Source: an uncultured Porphyromonadaceae bacterium
Lineage (GTDB): Bacteria > Bacteroidota > Bacteroidia > Bacteroidales > Muribaculaceae
NCBI GenBank assembly: GCA_947643165.1
Contig: CANRVB010000002.1
Location: 1 to 64,000 of the forward strand
Reading direction: 5' to 3'
Length of the DNA: 64,000 bases
In this document: piece by piece, positions 17,054-25,734 of the stretch
Position numbering within the stretch: the first letter of the stretch is position 1
Layout: each line of letters opens with the position of its first letter
Translations under genes and position numbers: made by a program
The notes under the pieces: model-generated
Told to the model about the DNA's origin: nothing
Databases searched by the model: none
What the model saw: only the letters and a program-made list of their open reading frames with translations

Positions 17054-17780
17054 TATAGATCAATATGCTATTAAGGCCTCTGCTGGCAAGATCGGGCTCT
17101 GCGTCCACTTCCATGTCGATGAGGCGTGATATCATTGAAGCCCAGCCCCCGGTGACGACCGTAACCGTGTCGTCGGGCAGGTGCCGGCGGTAAAATTCGA
17201 TAGATCCGATTATGCCGTATGCGCTTCCGAGAATCATGGCCGAAGCTGTGTCGGTACCCATAAAATTGCCTTTTTCGAGCTGGCGTGGCATCTCGAGCCT
17301 GGGCAAGCGGGCCGTGAACCTATGCAGGGCTTCAAGGCGCATGCTCATGCCTGGGGCAATGTTTCCGCCGGCAAATATGCCGTCGGCGGTGACATAGTCG
17401 TAGGTGACGGCGGTTCCGGCGTCGACGACGAGTAGCGGTTTGCCGGGATGCTTGCTCACGGCACCAGCGGCTGCTGCAATCCTGTCGGCACCGAGTGTGC
17501 CCGGTGTGCCATAGGCAATCTTCACGGGGAGGGGCATGTCGGCCCTGAGCCGTGTGACGAGCGGAATGTAGCGGCGCATATCGTTGAGCAGGTCCCCTCC
17601 GCGGCAAGTGACAGAGCAGTACATGGCCGCCTTTGGCCTCTGGTCGGCACTCATGGCAAAGCGTTGGACCGTCTCGGGGGTGAGACGGGGCACGATGCTC
17701 ATGGCTTTCATCTCGTCGCCGAGCCACAGCGCCATCTTGGCGGCAGTGTTGCCTTGGTCTATAGTCAGATTGAGGTGCAT
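17013..17780 (-). CDS. coaX: Type III pantothenate kinase
   Basis: A 255-residue cytoplasmic kinase for the first step of coenzyme A synthesis. The phosphate-binding start LTIDQGNTAAK (residues 5-15), the GTLGADR segment and the VVDAGTAVTYDYV motif with its acidic residue identify the ASKHA-fold type III enzyme, which needs a monovalent cation and is not inhibited by CoA. It follows the 129-residue membrane protein by 4 bases and overlaps the outer-membrane protein gene. Confidence 0.95.
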   Translation of the reverse strand: MHLNLTIDQGNTAAKMALWLGDEMKAMSIVPRLTPETVQRFAMSADQRPKAAMYCSVTCRGGDLLNDMRRYIPLVTRLRADMPLPVKIAYGTPGTLGADRIAAAAGAVSKHPGKPLLVVDAGTAVTYDYVTADGIFAGGNIAPGMSMRLEALHRFTARLPRLEMPRQLEKGNFMGTDTASAMILGSAYGIIGSIEFYRRHLPDDTVTVVTGGWASMISRLIDMEVDAEPDLASRGLNSILIYNEHIQQQHAALHI

Positions 17781-17784
17781 CGGT

Positions 17785-18174
17785 TCAGTCTTTCTTCTTC
17801 AGAGCAGAGGGCATAGCCATAGACACATAGACCTGTATGACGCCACCGGCCAAAAAGAATGCGAGCCAGTCGCGGGGCTGGGCGCCTTTGTAGAAAGCGA
17901 AGAAAACACCGGCGCAGAACACAATCGCGGCCCATGTCTCGAGGCGTTTGAGCCGTCCGGCCCTGAGAGTGGGCATTTTCTTGGGCTCGGCAATGCGCCC
18001 GACAAGCAGAACAGCCGCACCGGCGGCATATATCCATCGCCAAGCGTCGCCTCCAATGCGGAGCAACGGCAAGGCTATCGCGGCCAGCAGGATCAGAAGC
18101 CCGATGTTGGCCACCCATACGGCCCAAGACCGTTTTGCAGGTATGCTATCGTTTGCCATTATGGTCTGATTCAT
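17785..18174 (-). CDS. Small integral membrane protein (129 aa)
   Basis: Four hydrophobic segments can be seen (about 17-38, 46-60, 80-95, 103-122), separated by basic loops such as AEPKKMPTLRAGRLKRLETW, and a KKKD tail. No catalytic motif is visible and the family is not recognised with confidence. The start overlaps the stop of the FtsB/DivIC-like gene by four bases (ATGA), and coaX follows by 4 bases, so it is translated as part of the operon. A role beside cell-division or envelope genes is only suggested by position. Confidence 0.7.
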   Translation of the reverse strand: MNQTIMANDSIPAKRSWAVWVANIGLLILLAAIALPLLRIGGDAWRWIYAAGAAVLLVGRIAEPKKMPTLRAGRLKRLETWAAIVFCAGVFFAFYKGAQPRDWLAFFLAGGVIQVYVSMAMPSALKKKD

Positions 18175-18476
18175 TCAAAAATAAAAACGTCCTCACCCGG
18201 GCGGTCCATGTGGTACTGCTCCCTGACGATGCGTTCCATAGTCTCGGGATCGGTGTCGAGGCTGCGGTTGAGCGCCTCATAATATAACAATGTGTCGCGG
18301 TTCTGCTGAATCTCCGCTTTGAGTCTCTCAATCTCAATCTCATGCTCGTAGGTGTTGAGAATTGAGTTGTCGTTGAAAAACAGCACGAAGATCACCAGAG
18401 CCGCCGTGCACATGAAGCCCGGACGTATGTATCGGCGGCACCAGGCGCCGGCCCCCGACGGGTGATTGCGTTTCAT
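18171..18476 (-). CDS. Septum formation initiator (FtsB/DivIC-like) protein
   Basis: A 101-residue bitopic membrane protein. A basic N-terminus is followed by one transmembrane helix (about 20-36), a coiled coil (about 44-75, YEHEIEIERLKAEIQQNRDTLLYYEALNRS) and the short DPETMERIVREQYHM...GEDVFIFE segment, which is the DivIC/FtsB signature. Family members join the FtsQLB divisome complex. It is the first gene of a six-gene leftward operon. Its ATG lies four bases after a TATATTTG box, so its mRNA is probably leaderless. Confidence 0.85.
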   Translation of the reverse strand: MKRNHPSGAGAWCRRYIRPGFMCTAALVIFVLFFNDNSILNTYEHEIEIERLKAEIQQNRDTLLYYEALNRSLDTDPETMERIVREQYHMDRPGEDVFIFE

Positions 18477-18480
18477 GCGG

Positions 18481-18514
18481 CAAATATACGAAAACTTTCA
18501 CTAATTCGCGCAAA
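18481..18514 (-). promoter_or_regulatory. Promoter of the FtsB-like/coaX/lptC operon
   Basis: On the minus strand TTTG (18514-18511), 22 bases, then TATATTTG (18488-18481). The ATG at 18476 starts after only four more bases, so the predicted transcription start coincides with or lies within a few bases of the start codon. Confidence 0.6.
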
Positions 18515-18782
18515 GCGTGTCCAATTAGGAGCTGTTTATGCGCTTCCGGGGAGAATGCGGAGTATAGGATCGGGCACCACGACCGAGATGAATTGAGGCT
18601 CCGGGACCGCGGTTTCAGCATTTTTACGCAAAAAAGTGTTATGCCGGGGCCTGCGGAGCGAACTTTTCGCGTATTAAGCTAATACGCTGATATATTGATA
18701 TATAGCTATCGAGGTGGTTTTAGTTAAATGTTAAAATGGGAAATAAAGTTGCAAACTGTTAATCAAATTAAAGACTTTTTCA

Positions 18783-18982
18783 TACCTTTGCAAATCCAAT
18801 AGGTAAAAAAGCGTTAATTCGCCAGGAGGGGTAGCGACCCCGTTCCCGGTCGCAGAGCGCGACCCGGTTGTTATGATCCTACACTCTATGTGTCTTGTCC
18901 CAAGCATCGAAACCAGTAAAAACCTCTTGATCAATCGAGGTCAGTTTACTTCGCAAAATTTATTGTCTAATTTTATATCTTT
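18783..18982 (+). promoter_or_regulatory. Promoter and about 190-base structured leader of the SusC operon
   Basis: The -7 box TACCTTTG is at 18783-18790; no good -33 box was found. The leader holds two hairpins: GGGGT/ACCCC with loop AGCG (18828-18841) and GGTCGC/GCGACC (18848-18864). There is also an imperfect dyad around TTGATCAA (18923-18940). No known riboswitch was recognised. The other part of the 506-base gap, 18515-18782, is AT-rich on its right side and shows no gene. Confidence 0.5.
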
Positions 18983-21900
18983 ATGAAAAAGCTGTTTCTA
19001 TTATTTCTGACTGTGGCATGGGTGACCATCGCAGCCGCACAGACCCGCACCGTTACCGGTACGGTAGTCTATGAAGGCGACGATGAACCACTCGTAGGTG
19101 CTACCGTACTCCCGGTTGGAGGCGGTCAGGGTACGGCCACAAATCTTGAAGGTGAGTTTACCCTCAAGGTTCCTGCCAACGTAAAGCAACTTCAGGTATC
19201 ATACGTGGGTATGATCACCCGCAATGTCGACATTGATTTCGACAAACCCATGATCATCAAGCTCGCCAACCATGACAACAACCTCGACGAGGTAATGGTA
19301 GTTGCCTACGGAACGGCGAAGAAGTCAGCATACACGGGTTCGGCATCAGTAGTCAAGGCTGAAGCAATCGAGAACTCGCTTGTGAGCAACGCCACCAACG
19401 CCCTTAACGGTAAGGTAGCCGGTGTACAGCTGTTGAGCTCCAACGGTCAGCCGGGTTCATCGCCCACAGTGCGTATCCGCGGTGTAGGCTCGATCAACGC
19501 AAGCTCTACCCCTCTCTATGTAGTTGACGGTGTGCCTTACGAAGGTGATATCTCGGAGGTCAACTCGATGGATATCGAGTCGATGACAGTGCTTAAGGAC
19601 GCCGCTGCAGCCGCTCTTTACGGTGCCCGCGGTGCGAACGGTGTGATCCTTATCACCACCAAGAATGGTAAGGCCGGTGACACAAAGGTAAGCTTCGACC
19701 TCCGCTGGGGTCAGAACAGCCGCCTCGTTCCCAACCAGGACGTATTCACCAACACTGATGAATATGTAGAGATGGTCTACAAGTCGCTCTACAACGGTTA
19801 CTACTACAACCAGAGCATGAGTCCCGCTGCCGCTCACGCTGCCGCCAATGGCAATATCTTCAGCGCTCTCGGCTATCAGGTGTATACTCTCCCGCAGGGC
19901 GAAGGCCTGATCGGCGAGAACGGCAAGATCAATCCCAACGCACGTCTGGGCTACACCGAGGGTGACTACTTCTATACTCCGGACGACTGGACCAAGGAGC
20001 AGATAACCAACGGTTTCCGTCAGGAATACAATGTGAACGTGACCGGCGGTACAGACCGCGTGAACTACTATGTATCGGCTGCCTATCTTGATGATAACGG
20101 TCTGATAAAGAACTCAGACTTCAAGCGTCTGTCAGCGCGTACATCTCTTGACTTCCAGGCCAAGAAGTGGCTGAAGCTCGGCACAAACATGAGCTACACC
20201 TACACCAAGTCGGCTTATCCCGGTGATCAGACCGAGACCAGCTCATCGGACAACGCATTCTTCCTGGGTAATATGTTAGCTCCATATTATCCCATGTATG
20301 TCCGTGATGCCAGCGGCAAGATCATGATCAGTGATAAGACAGGTAAGAAGGTATATGACTACGGTGACGGCAAGTCAACTCCCTATGCCCGTAACTGGAT
20401 GAGCATATCGAACCCTGCCGGTGACCTTGTTCTCAACACCACCGAATATCTCAACGATATCTTCAACGGCAAGTGGTATGCCAACCTCACTCCGATCGAC
20501 GGTCTGACCTTGACCGGCTCTCTTGGCTACTATACTTCGACACAGCGTTATCACAGTCTGGGTAACCCATATTATGGCCAGAGCGCAAGCTATCTGGGAT
20601 CTGCTTATCAGATGTTCTACCGCACACGTTCGATCAACTTCCAGGGTCTGGCTACCTACCGCAAGACTTTTGCCGAAAAGCATGACATCGACATTCTTGC
20701 CGGTTACGAAACCTATGACATGAACATAGAGGATCTCGAAGGTGCTGGTTACAACCTGTACAAGCCCAACAGCTGGGTGATGAACAACACCATCGATAAC
20801 AAGAACCCTTACGGCTACACAGATGACTATGCCACACGTGGTATACTCGGCCGTATCAACTACTCATTTGACTCGCGCTACTACTTCAGCGCCTCTATCC
20901 GCCGCGACGCATCATCGCGTTTCGCCAAGAATCACCGCTGGGGTACATTCTACTCTATCTCAGGTGGCTGGGATATCGCTCAGGAAAGCTTCATGTCGGA
21001 GCAGACTCTCGTAGACCAGTTGAAGCTCAAGGCATCGTTCGGTCAGCAGGGTAACGACAATATCGGCAACTACTACGCATGGGTTGACCAGTATAAGGCC
21101 ACAGGTGCCGACGGTGTATGGTCGGACGGTACACTCTCGTACAAAGGTAACCCCGATATAACCTGGGAGACATCGAACAACTTCAACGTAGGTGTAGACT
21201 TCTCGCTGAAGCAGGGCATGGTAAGCGGTACTATCGAGTACTTCAACCGTCAGACCAGCGACATGCTTTACTACAAGCCGGTTCAGCCTTCAATGGGTTA
21301 CAGCTCGATCCCGATGAACATCGGCTCGATGAGAAACAGCGGTCTTGAAATAGAGCTGAACTACCGCGCCATAAACAACCGCAACATCACCTGGGATATA
21401 ACAGGCAACATCTCGTTTATCAGCAACAAGGTGCTCAAGCTTCACCCGTCGCTCAACGGCCAGTATCTGAGCGGTACAACAATGTATCGCGAGGGTGGCT
21501 CGATGTATGAGCGCTACCTGGTGCAGTATGCAGGTGTAGATCCCGCAACCGGTCTCGCCCTCTACTGGGATGCCAACCCCAAGCGTAATGATGAAGGCGA
21601 AATCATCAAGGATAAGTACGGTCAGCCTGTTGTGGAGGAGTACTTCCTCTCGACCGATGCATCGCACGCCTACAGCTATGCCCGTAAGCGCACCGGCAAC
21701 CTGATGCCTAAGGCATACGGCGGTTTCGGCACAAGCATCCAGGTGTACGGTTTCGATCTGAGCGCATCGTTCGCATTCCAGTTCGGCGGCAAGATCCTCG
21801 ACAGCTCTTACCAGCAGCTCATGTTCAACGGCTCAGGCTCGATGGGTATGAACTGGCACAAGGATATGCTGAACGCATGGACACCGGAGAACCCCAACAC

Positions 21901-22195
21901 TGATGTACCCCGTCTTGACAACCTCGACAGCTACAGCAACTATGCATCGTCAGACCGCTGGCTGATCTCGTCGAACTATCTCTCGCTGCAGAACCTGACC
22001 TTCGGCTACACACTGCCCAACCGCATCGTGAAGAGCATGTATCTGTCGAATGTACGCATCTATGCAGCCGGCGAAAACCTCTTCCTGCTCACAGCACGCA
22101 AGGGTCTTGATCCGCGCCAGAGCTATACCAGCTCTACCGTCGCTACATACGGAGCATCGCGCAGCATTTCGGGTGGTATCCGCGTAGAGTTCTAA
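18983..22195 (+). CDS. SusC/RagA-family TonB-linked outer-membrane transporter
   Basis: A 1070-residue outer-membrane protein. It has a signal peptide (1-19), a carboxypeptidase-regulatory-like domain (about 22-95), a TonB-box-like VVAYGTAKK (106-114), a plug (about 120-235, with VRIRGVGSINASSTPLYVVDGVPYEG and the ALYGARGANGVILITTK signature) and a long barrel ending SISGGIRVEF. Such proteins move glycans or peptides bound by the partner SusD lipoprotein across the outer membrane using TonB energy. SusD and a third lipoprotein follow, but no glycoside hydrolase, regulator or ECF sigma factor is adjacent, so the substrate cannot be inferred. Confidence 0.96.
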   Translation: MKKLFLLFLTVAWVTIAAAQTRTVTGTVVYEGDDEPLVGATVLPVGGGQGTATNLEGEFTLKVPANVKQLQVSYVGMITRNVDIDFDKPMIIKLANHDNNLDEVMVVAYGTAKKSAYTGSASVVKAEAIENSLVSNATNALNGKVAGVQLLSSNGQPGSSPTVRIRGVGSINASSTPLYVVDGVPYEGDISEVNSMDIESMTVLKDAAAAALYGARGANGVILITTKNGKAGDTKVSFDLRWGQNSRLVPNQDVFTNTDEYVEMVYKSLYNGYYYNQSMSPAAAHAAANGNIFSALGYQVYTLPQGEGLIGENGKINPNARLGYTEGDYFYTPDDWTKEQITNGFRQEYNVNVTGGTDRVNYYVSAAYLDDNGLIKNSDFKRLSARTSLDFQAKKWLKLGTNMSYTYTKSAYPGDQTETSSSDNAFFLGNMLAPYYPMYVRDASGKIMISDKTGKKVYDYGDGKSTPYARNWMSISNPAGDLVLNTTEYLNDIFNGKWYANLTPIDGLTLTGSLGYYTSTQRYHSLGNPYYGQSASYLGSAYQMFYRTRSINFQGLATYRKTFAEKHDIDILAGYETYDMNIEDLEGAGYNLYKPNSWVMNNTIDNKNPYGYTDDYATRGILGRINYSFDSRYYFSASIRRDASSRFAKNHRWGTFYSISGGWDIAQESFMSEQTLVDQLKLKASFGQQGNDNIGNYYAWVDQYKATGADGVWSDGTLSYKGNPDITWETSNNFNVGVDFSLKQGMVSGTIEYFNRQTSDMLYYKPVQPSMGYSSIPMNIGSMRNSGLEIELNYRAINNRNITWDITGNISFISNKVLKLHPSLNGQYLSGTTMYREGGSMYERYLVQYAGVDPATGLALYWDANPKRNDEGEIIKDKYGQPVVEEYFLSTDASHAYSYARKRTGNLMPKAYGGFGTSIQVYGFDLSASFAFQFGGKILDSSYQQLMFNGSGSMGMNWHKDMLNAWTPENPNTDVPRLDNLDSYSNYASSDRWLISSNYLSLQNLTFGYTLPNRIVKSMYLSNVRIYAAGENLFLLTARKGLDPRQSYTSSTVATYGASRSISGGIRVEF

Positions 22196-22224
22196 TTGTC
22201 AAACTGACGTAAATTTAGCAAACA

Positions 22225-23829
22225 ATGAAATTCACATATAAATACATAGCAGCTCTTGCCGCTGTTGCCTCGATGAGCCTGGTGGGTTGTAATGACCTCG
22301 ATACCGAGCCCAACGGTTACAGCAACCGCGTCAGCACAGAGCAAAAGCAGGATGCTGTAGAAAAGAATCCTGACCTTGCATCGGCCGGCGTCGTAGGTAT
22401 CTCGGCCACTATCAATCAGTATGGTTCGGTATATGACGCGCACTGCGACTTCGGCTGGCCGGCTGTGATGATGTTTCTCGACAGCAACGGTCCAGACCTT
22501 GTCAGCGACAATATAGGCTATAACTGGTTCGCAACATCCGGTGATTTTAATCTCGGATCGAACAACAACTACGAGAACAACATGTCGTGGTATTACGCCT
22601 ACAAAATGATCAAGGCAGCCAACGATGTGATAGCCAATATCGATCCTGAGACAACCAATCCCCAGTTGCAGCTTTATGCAGCGCAGGGTTATGCGAGCCG
22701 TGCATACGCATACTTCACGCTGGTACAGTTGTTCCAGAATACATATGTAGGTCACGAAAGCGCAGCCGGTGTGCCTATCCTGACAGTAGAGAATTCGGAG
22801 GAGGCAGCAACAGAAGGCGCTCCCCGCGCATCGGTTCAGGAAGTATATGATCAGATCCTAAGTGACCTTGATCTCGCAGTCAATATGCTCGAGAACTCGG
22901 GTCTGGGTGTAGACAAGATCGCCGATGTAGGTACACGCCGTTTCGTTTCGCTCGGAGTAGCATACGGACTCCGTGCCCGTGTGAACCTCGTGATGAACAA
23001 GTGGCAGGCAGCAGCAAGCGATGCCGCCCAGGCTATCGCGAAGAGCGGTGCCACTCCGCTGTCGATAGCAGAGGCAAGTGTTCCGGGTTTCAACAACTCT
23101 GATGAACACAACTGGATGTGGGCTATCTACGTTCAGGAGATAGACCGTGTAGTTACCACCGGTATCTGTAACTTCCCCTCTCACATGGGTTCGTTCAGCT
23201 ACGGCTATGCCCAGGAAGGTGCATGGCGCCGTATCAGCAAGGCACTCTACAACAATATCTCGGATACAGACTGCCGCAAGGGCTGGTTCCTGGATGCCAA
23301 CAAGCAGAGCAAGAACCTCAACTCCAATCAGGCCGCTTATATAGCACAGTTTGACGCTCCTGCCTACTGTCAGGTGAAGTTCGCTCCCTATCAGGGTGTG
23401 CTCAATACATCGACCAATGCATCGGACTATCCTCTGATGCGTGTTGAGGAGATGTATTACATCCAGGCTGAGGCTACCGCAATGGCAGGCGATCTTGCCG
23501 GCGCGAAGAGCATGCTCGAAAACTTCGTGACAACCTACCGTGACCCGAAGTTCAAGTGCTCGGCGCAGACCGCAGAGGCCTTCCAGGATGTAGTATGGAA
23601 CCAGCGTCGTATAGAGTTCTTCGGCGAGGGTATGTGCTACTTCGATCTTCTCCGTCTGAACAAGCCTCTTGACCGCCGCGGCGGTGGCTGGCCTTCGGAG
23701 TGGGTGTATAATGTCGCTGCGCCGATACCTGCCTTCCTTATTCCTAACAACGAGATTGAGGGCAACCCTGCTATCTCTGAGAATAACCCGACCTGGAGTC
23801 AGCCGACCCCGGTAGACGATTTCGAGTAA
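22225..23829 (+). CDS. SusD/RagB-family surface lipoprotein
   Basis: A 534-residue lipoprotein with lipobox SLVGC (Cys22). The helical TPR-like SusD fold is indicated by AKMIKAANDVIANIDP-like and AQGYASRAYAYFTLVQLFQNTYVG segments and by the C-terminal VWNQRRIEFFGEGMCYFDLLRLNK block. It caps the SusC barrel on the cell surface and binds the substrate. The gene begins 29 bases after the SusC stop. A cluster of conserved aromatic residues is present, but the ligand cannot be told. Confidence 0.95.
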   Translation: MKFTYKYIAALAAVASMSLVGCNDLDTEPNGYSNRVSTEQKQDAVEKNPDLASAGVVGISATINQYGSVYDAHCDFGWPAVMMFLDSNGPDLVSDNIGYNWFATSGDFNLGSNNNYENNMSWYYAYKMIKAANDVIANIDPETTNPQLQLYAAQGYASRAYAYFTLVQLFQNTYVGHESAAGVPILTVENSEEAATEGAPRASVQEVYDQILSDLDLAVNMLENSGLGVDKIADVGTRRFVSLGVAYGLRARVNLVMNKWQAAASDAAQAIAKSGATPLSIAEASVPGFNNSDEHNWMWAIYVQEIDRVVTTGICNFPSHMGSFSYGYAQEGAWRRISKALYNNISDTDCRKGWFLDANKQSKNLNSNQAAYIAQFDAPAYCQVKFAPYQGVLNTSTNASDYPLMRVEEMYYIQAEATAMAGDLAGAKSMLENFVTTYRDPKFKCSAQTAEAFQDVVWNQRRIEFFGEGMCYFDLLRLNKPLDRRGGGWPSEWVYNVAAPIPAFLIPNNEIEGNPAISENNPTWSQPTPVDDFE

Positions 23830-23866
23830 GCGACAAAAAATCATTAACTGTAAAACATCAGCCAAA

Positions 23867-24805
23867 ATGAAATTCAATATACTTGTTGCTGCCGTAGCAA
23901 CATTCGTAGCGGCCGGTTTTGCCTCATGTTCAGATGGCGATTACTGGGATGGTCCCACCGATACCGGCACCTACTATGCATTCCCGAAGCCCGCAGCCAC
24001 AGTGTCGCTGGCAGGTAGCGAGAGCATGTCGGAGTATAGCGTACCGGTAACCCGCAACAATACAGGCGCTCAGGAGACTCTGACCATCGCACCTGTAGTG
24101 AGCGATCCGGAAGTTCTTTCGGTTCCGACCAGCGTGACTTTCCCCGCAGGTCAGACAACAGCCGATCTTGTGATCAATATCAATGAATCGAAGATAGTAA
24201 TAGGTCAGACATATACTGTCAAGATCACACTTCCGGGCCAGACCGCAGCTACTGACTCAGTGGCAATACCTGCCGGTAACAAGAGCTTCACTTTCTCTTT
24301 CAAGAAGGATTGGGTATGGAAGAATATCGGTTGGGTACCCTACACCGAGGACTTCGTGACCACATTCTATGGTGTTAGCCCTGTGACATACTATGTTCCC
24401 ATCGAGGAGGCAGAGGGCTCGAACGGTATCTACCGTCTGGTTAATGCCTACGGTGCTTACTATCCGTATAACGAGCCGGGTGACTACAGCGCATCGACCA
24501 ACAGCTATATGGAGATCAACGCTCAGGATCCGCAGAAGGTCTACATCACTCAGAGCGCTACTACCATGAACTGGGGTGAGGGTAACTTCGTTATGTTCTC
24601 GCTTGCAGGTATGCGTATCGCTCAGGGCAACCCCGCAGCAGCAGAGGGTAGCTATGGTACTCTGGCCAACGGCAAGATCACTTTCCCAGCGCGTACTCTG
24701 CTTGTAGCCATGGCTGACTATAATGACGGCGGTTTCTATTATGCAAACTCTAACGGCGCATTCTGCGTTGATCTGGGTGCATTGACCACTACCAACCCGT
24801 ATTGA
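23867..24805 (+). CDS. Surface lipoprotein of the SusCD locus, unknown ligand
   Basis: A 312-residue lipoprotein with lipobox FASC (Cys21). Residues about 40-140 look like an all-beta, Ig-like/Calx-beta-type domain (YSVPVTRNNTGAQETLTIAPVVSD...VTFPAGQTTADLVININ). The remainder (about 145-312), rich in Tyr, Trp and Gly, reads as a separate beta-domain. Placed third after SusC and SusD, it fits the SusE/SusF-like role of a surface binding protein, but the sequence is not recognisably SusE. A terminator-like hairpin follows 44 bases downstream. Confidence 0.7.
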   Translation: MKFNILVAAVATFVAAGFASCSDGDYWDGPTDTGTYYAFPKPAATVSLAGSESMSEYSVPVTRNNTGAQETLTIAPVVSDPEVLSVPTSVTFPAGQTTADLVININESKIVIGQTYTVKITLPGQTAATDSVAIPAGNKSFTFSFKKDWVWKNIGWVPYTEDFVTTFYGVSPVTYYVPIEEAEGSNGIYRLVNAYGAYYPYNEPGDYSASTNSYMEINAQDPQKVYITQSATTMNWGEGNFVMFSLAGMRIAQGNPAAAEGSYGTLANGKITFPARTLLVAMADYNDGGFYYANSNGAFCVDLGALTTTNPY

Positions 24806-24849
24806 TCCCCAGACTTCAATTATCTGAAGCTATATAATCTACGCTGAAT

Positions 24850-24879
24850 GTCAGGCCGTCCCAAAAGGGGCGGCCTGAC
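24850..24879 (+). terminator. Terminator hairpin after the SusCD operon
   Basis: A 13-bp stem (24850-24862 with 24867-24879, one G-U pair) closes on loop AAAA. It is followed by TCACGTTT, not a clear T-run. It also lies just beyond the 3' end of the convergent glycosyltransferase at 24907 and may serve both genes. Confidence 0.65.
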
Positions 24880-24906
24880 TCACGTTTCGGGGGTATGTGT
24901 TGGAGT

Positions 24907-25734
24907 TTATACCGAGAGGCGGAGGATGTGGAGGGCGCGGGTGGCGATGTAGCGGCGGAGCGACCAGAGGCTGACGCCGTAGCGGCGGGCCAGGCGGATT
25001 GTTGCGCGGAGTGTGCGTGTGTAGTATCGCGCCTGCCGGCGGCGCATGGCGTCGGAGGTGATGCTGTGTCCGGAATTGACGGTGTAGAGCAGTGAGGGGG
25101 TGTCGATGAAGGCGACGTCACCGCGTGCGAGGAGGGCGCACAGGAGGGGCATGTCCTCGCAGCCCAGGCGCGGGTCGTGGACGAGGGCACGGTCGGGGGA
25201 AGCGAGGGCTTGGCGGGCGGTGTCGGCGCGGAAGAGGGCGGTGGAGAGGTGTATGGCGGGCAGGTGGCGGAGGAGCGGGGAGATGAGGGCGCGTCCGTGG
25301 GCAAAGGGGGCTGTGATGATCGGCGTGACGGTGCGTGCCGAGCGCGGGCCGCATTCGATCCAGGGCGTGTGGACGATGACGGCGGAGGGGTTGGCGTCGA
25401 GCATGTCGGCCTGGCGGGTGAGTTTGAGGGGGTCGCACCAGGCGTCGTCGCCCGAGCAGTCGGCGATGTAGCGACCGCGGCAGGCGGAGAGGGCGTGGAA
25501 GTAGTTGTCGACCACGCCGAGGTTGGGGTGTGGCGGCAGGAGGCGGATGGTGTCAGGGAAGCGGGCGGCGTAGGCGGCGCAGATGCGGCGGGTGGAGTCG
25601 GTGGAGGCGTCGTCGCTCACGACAATCTCCATGGCGCGGCCCCGAAGGCGCTGGGCCAGGATGCTGTCGAGGGCGCGGGCGATGGTGTCCTGTTGGTTGT
25701 ATGTGAGGACGATGACCGATATGTCGGGATTCAT
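24907..25734 (-). CDS. Family 2 glycosyltransferase
   Basis: A 275-residue GT-A-fold enzyme. The start SVIVLTYNQQDTIARALDSIL, the DDASTDST nucleotide-sugar motif and the DCSGDDAW acidic motif (about residue 95) are typical. A C-terminal basic, possibly membrane-associated tail follows. The start is the ATG at 25734, which overlaps the stop of the preceding glycosyltransferase as ATGA; a longer in-frame reading upstream is only the shadow of that gene. The DNA is very GC-rich. Acceptor and sugar are unknown. Confidence 0.88.
   Translation of the reverse strand: MNPDISVIVLTYNQQDTIARALDSILAQRLRGRAMEIVVSDDASTDSTRRICAAYAARFPDTIRLLPPHPNLGVVDNYFHALSACRGRYIADCSGDDAWCDPLKLTRQADMLDANPSAVIVHTPWIECGPRSARTVTPIITAPFAHGRALISPLLRHLPAIHLSTALFRADTARQALASPDRALVHDPRLGCEDMPLLCALLARGDVAFIDTPSLLYTVNSGHSITSDAMRRRQARYYTRTLRATIRLARRYGVSLWSLRRYIATRALHILRLSV

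Noticed and set aside
18731-18934. Leftward 67-codon frame in the SusC leader
   Set aside because: Low-complexity, no recognisable features, no promoter, and it crosses the hairpins of the leader.
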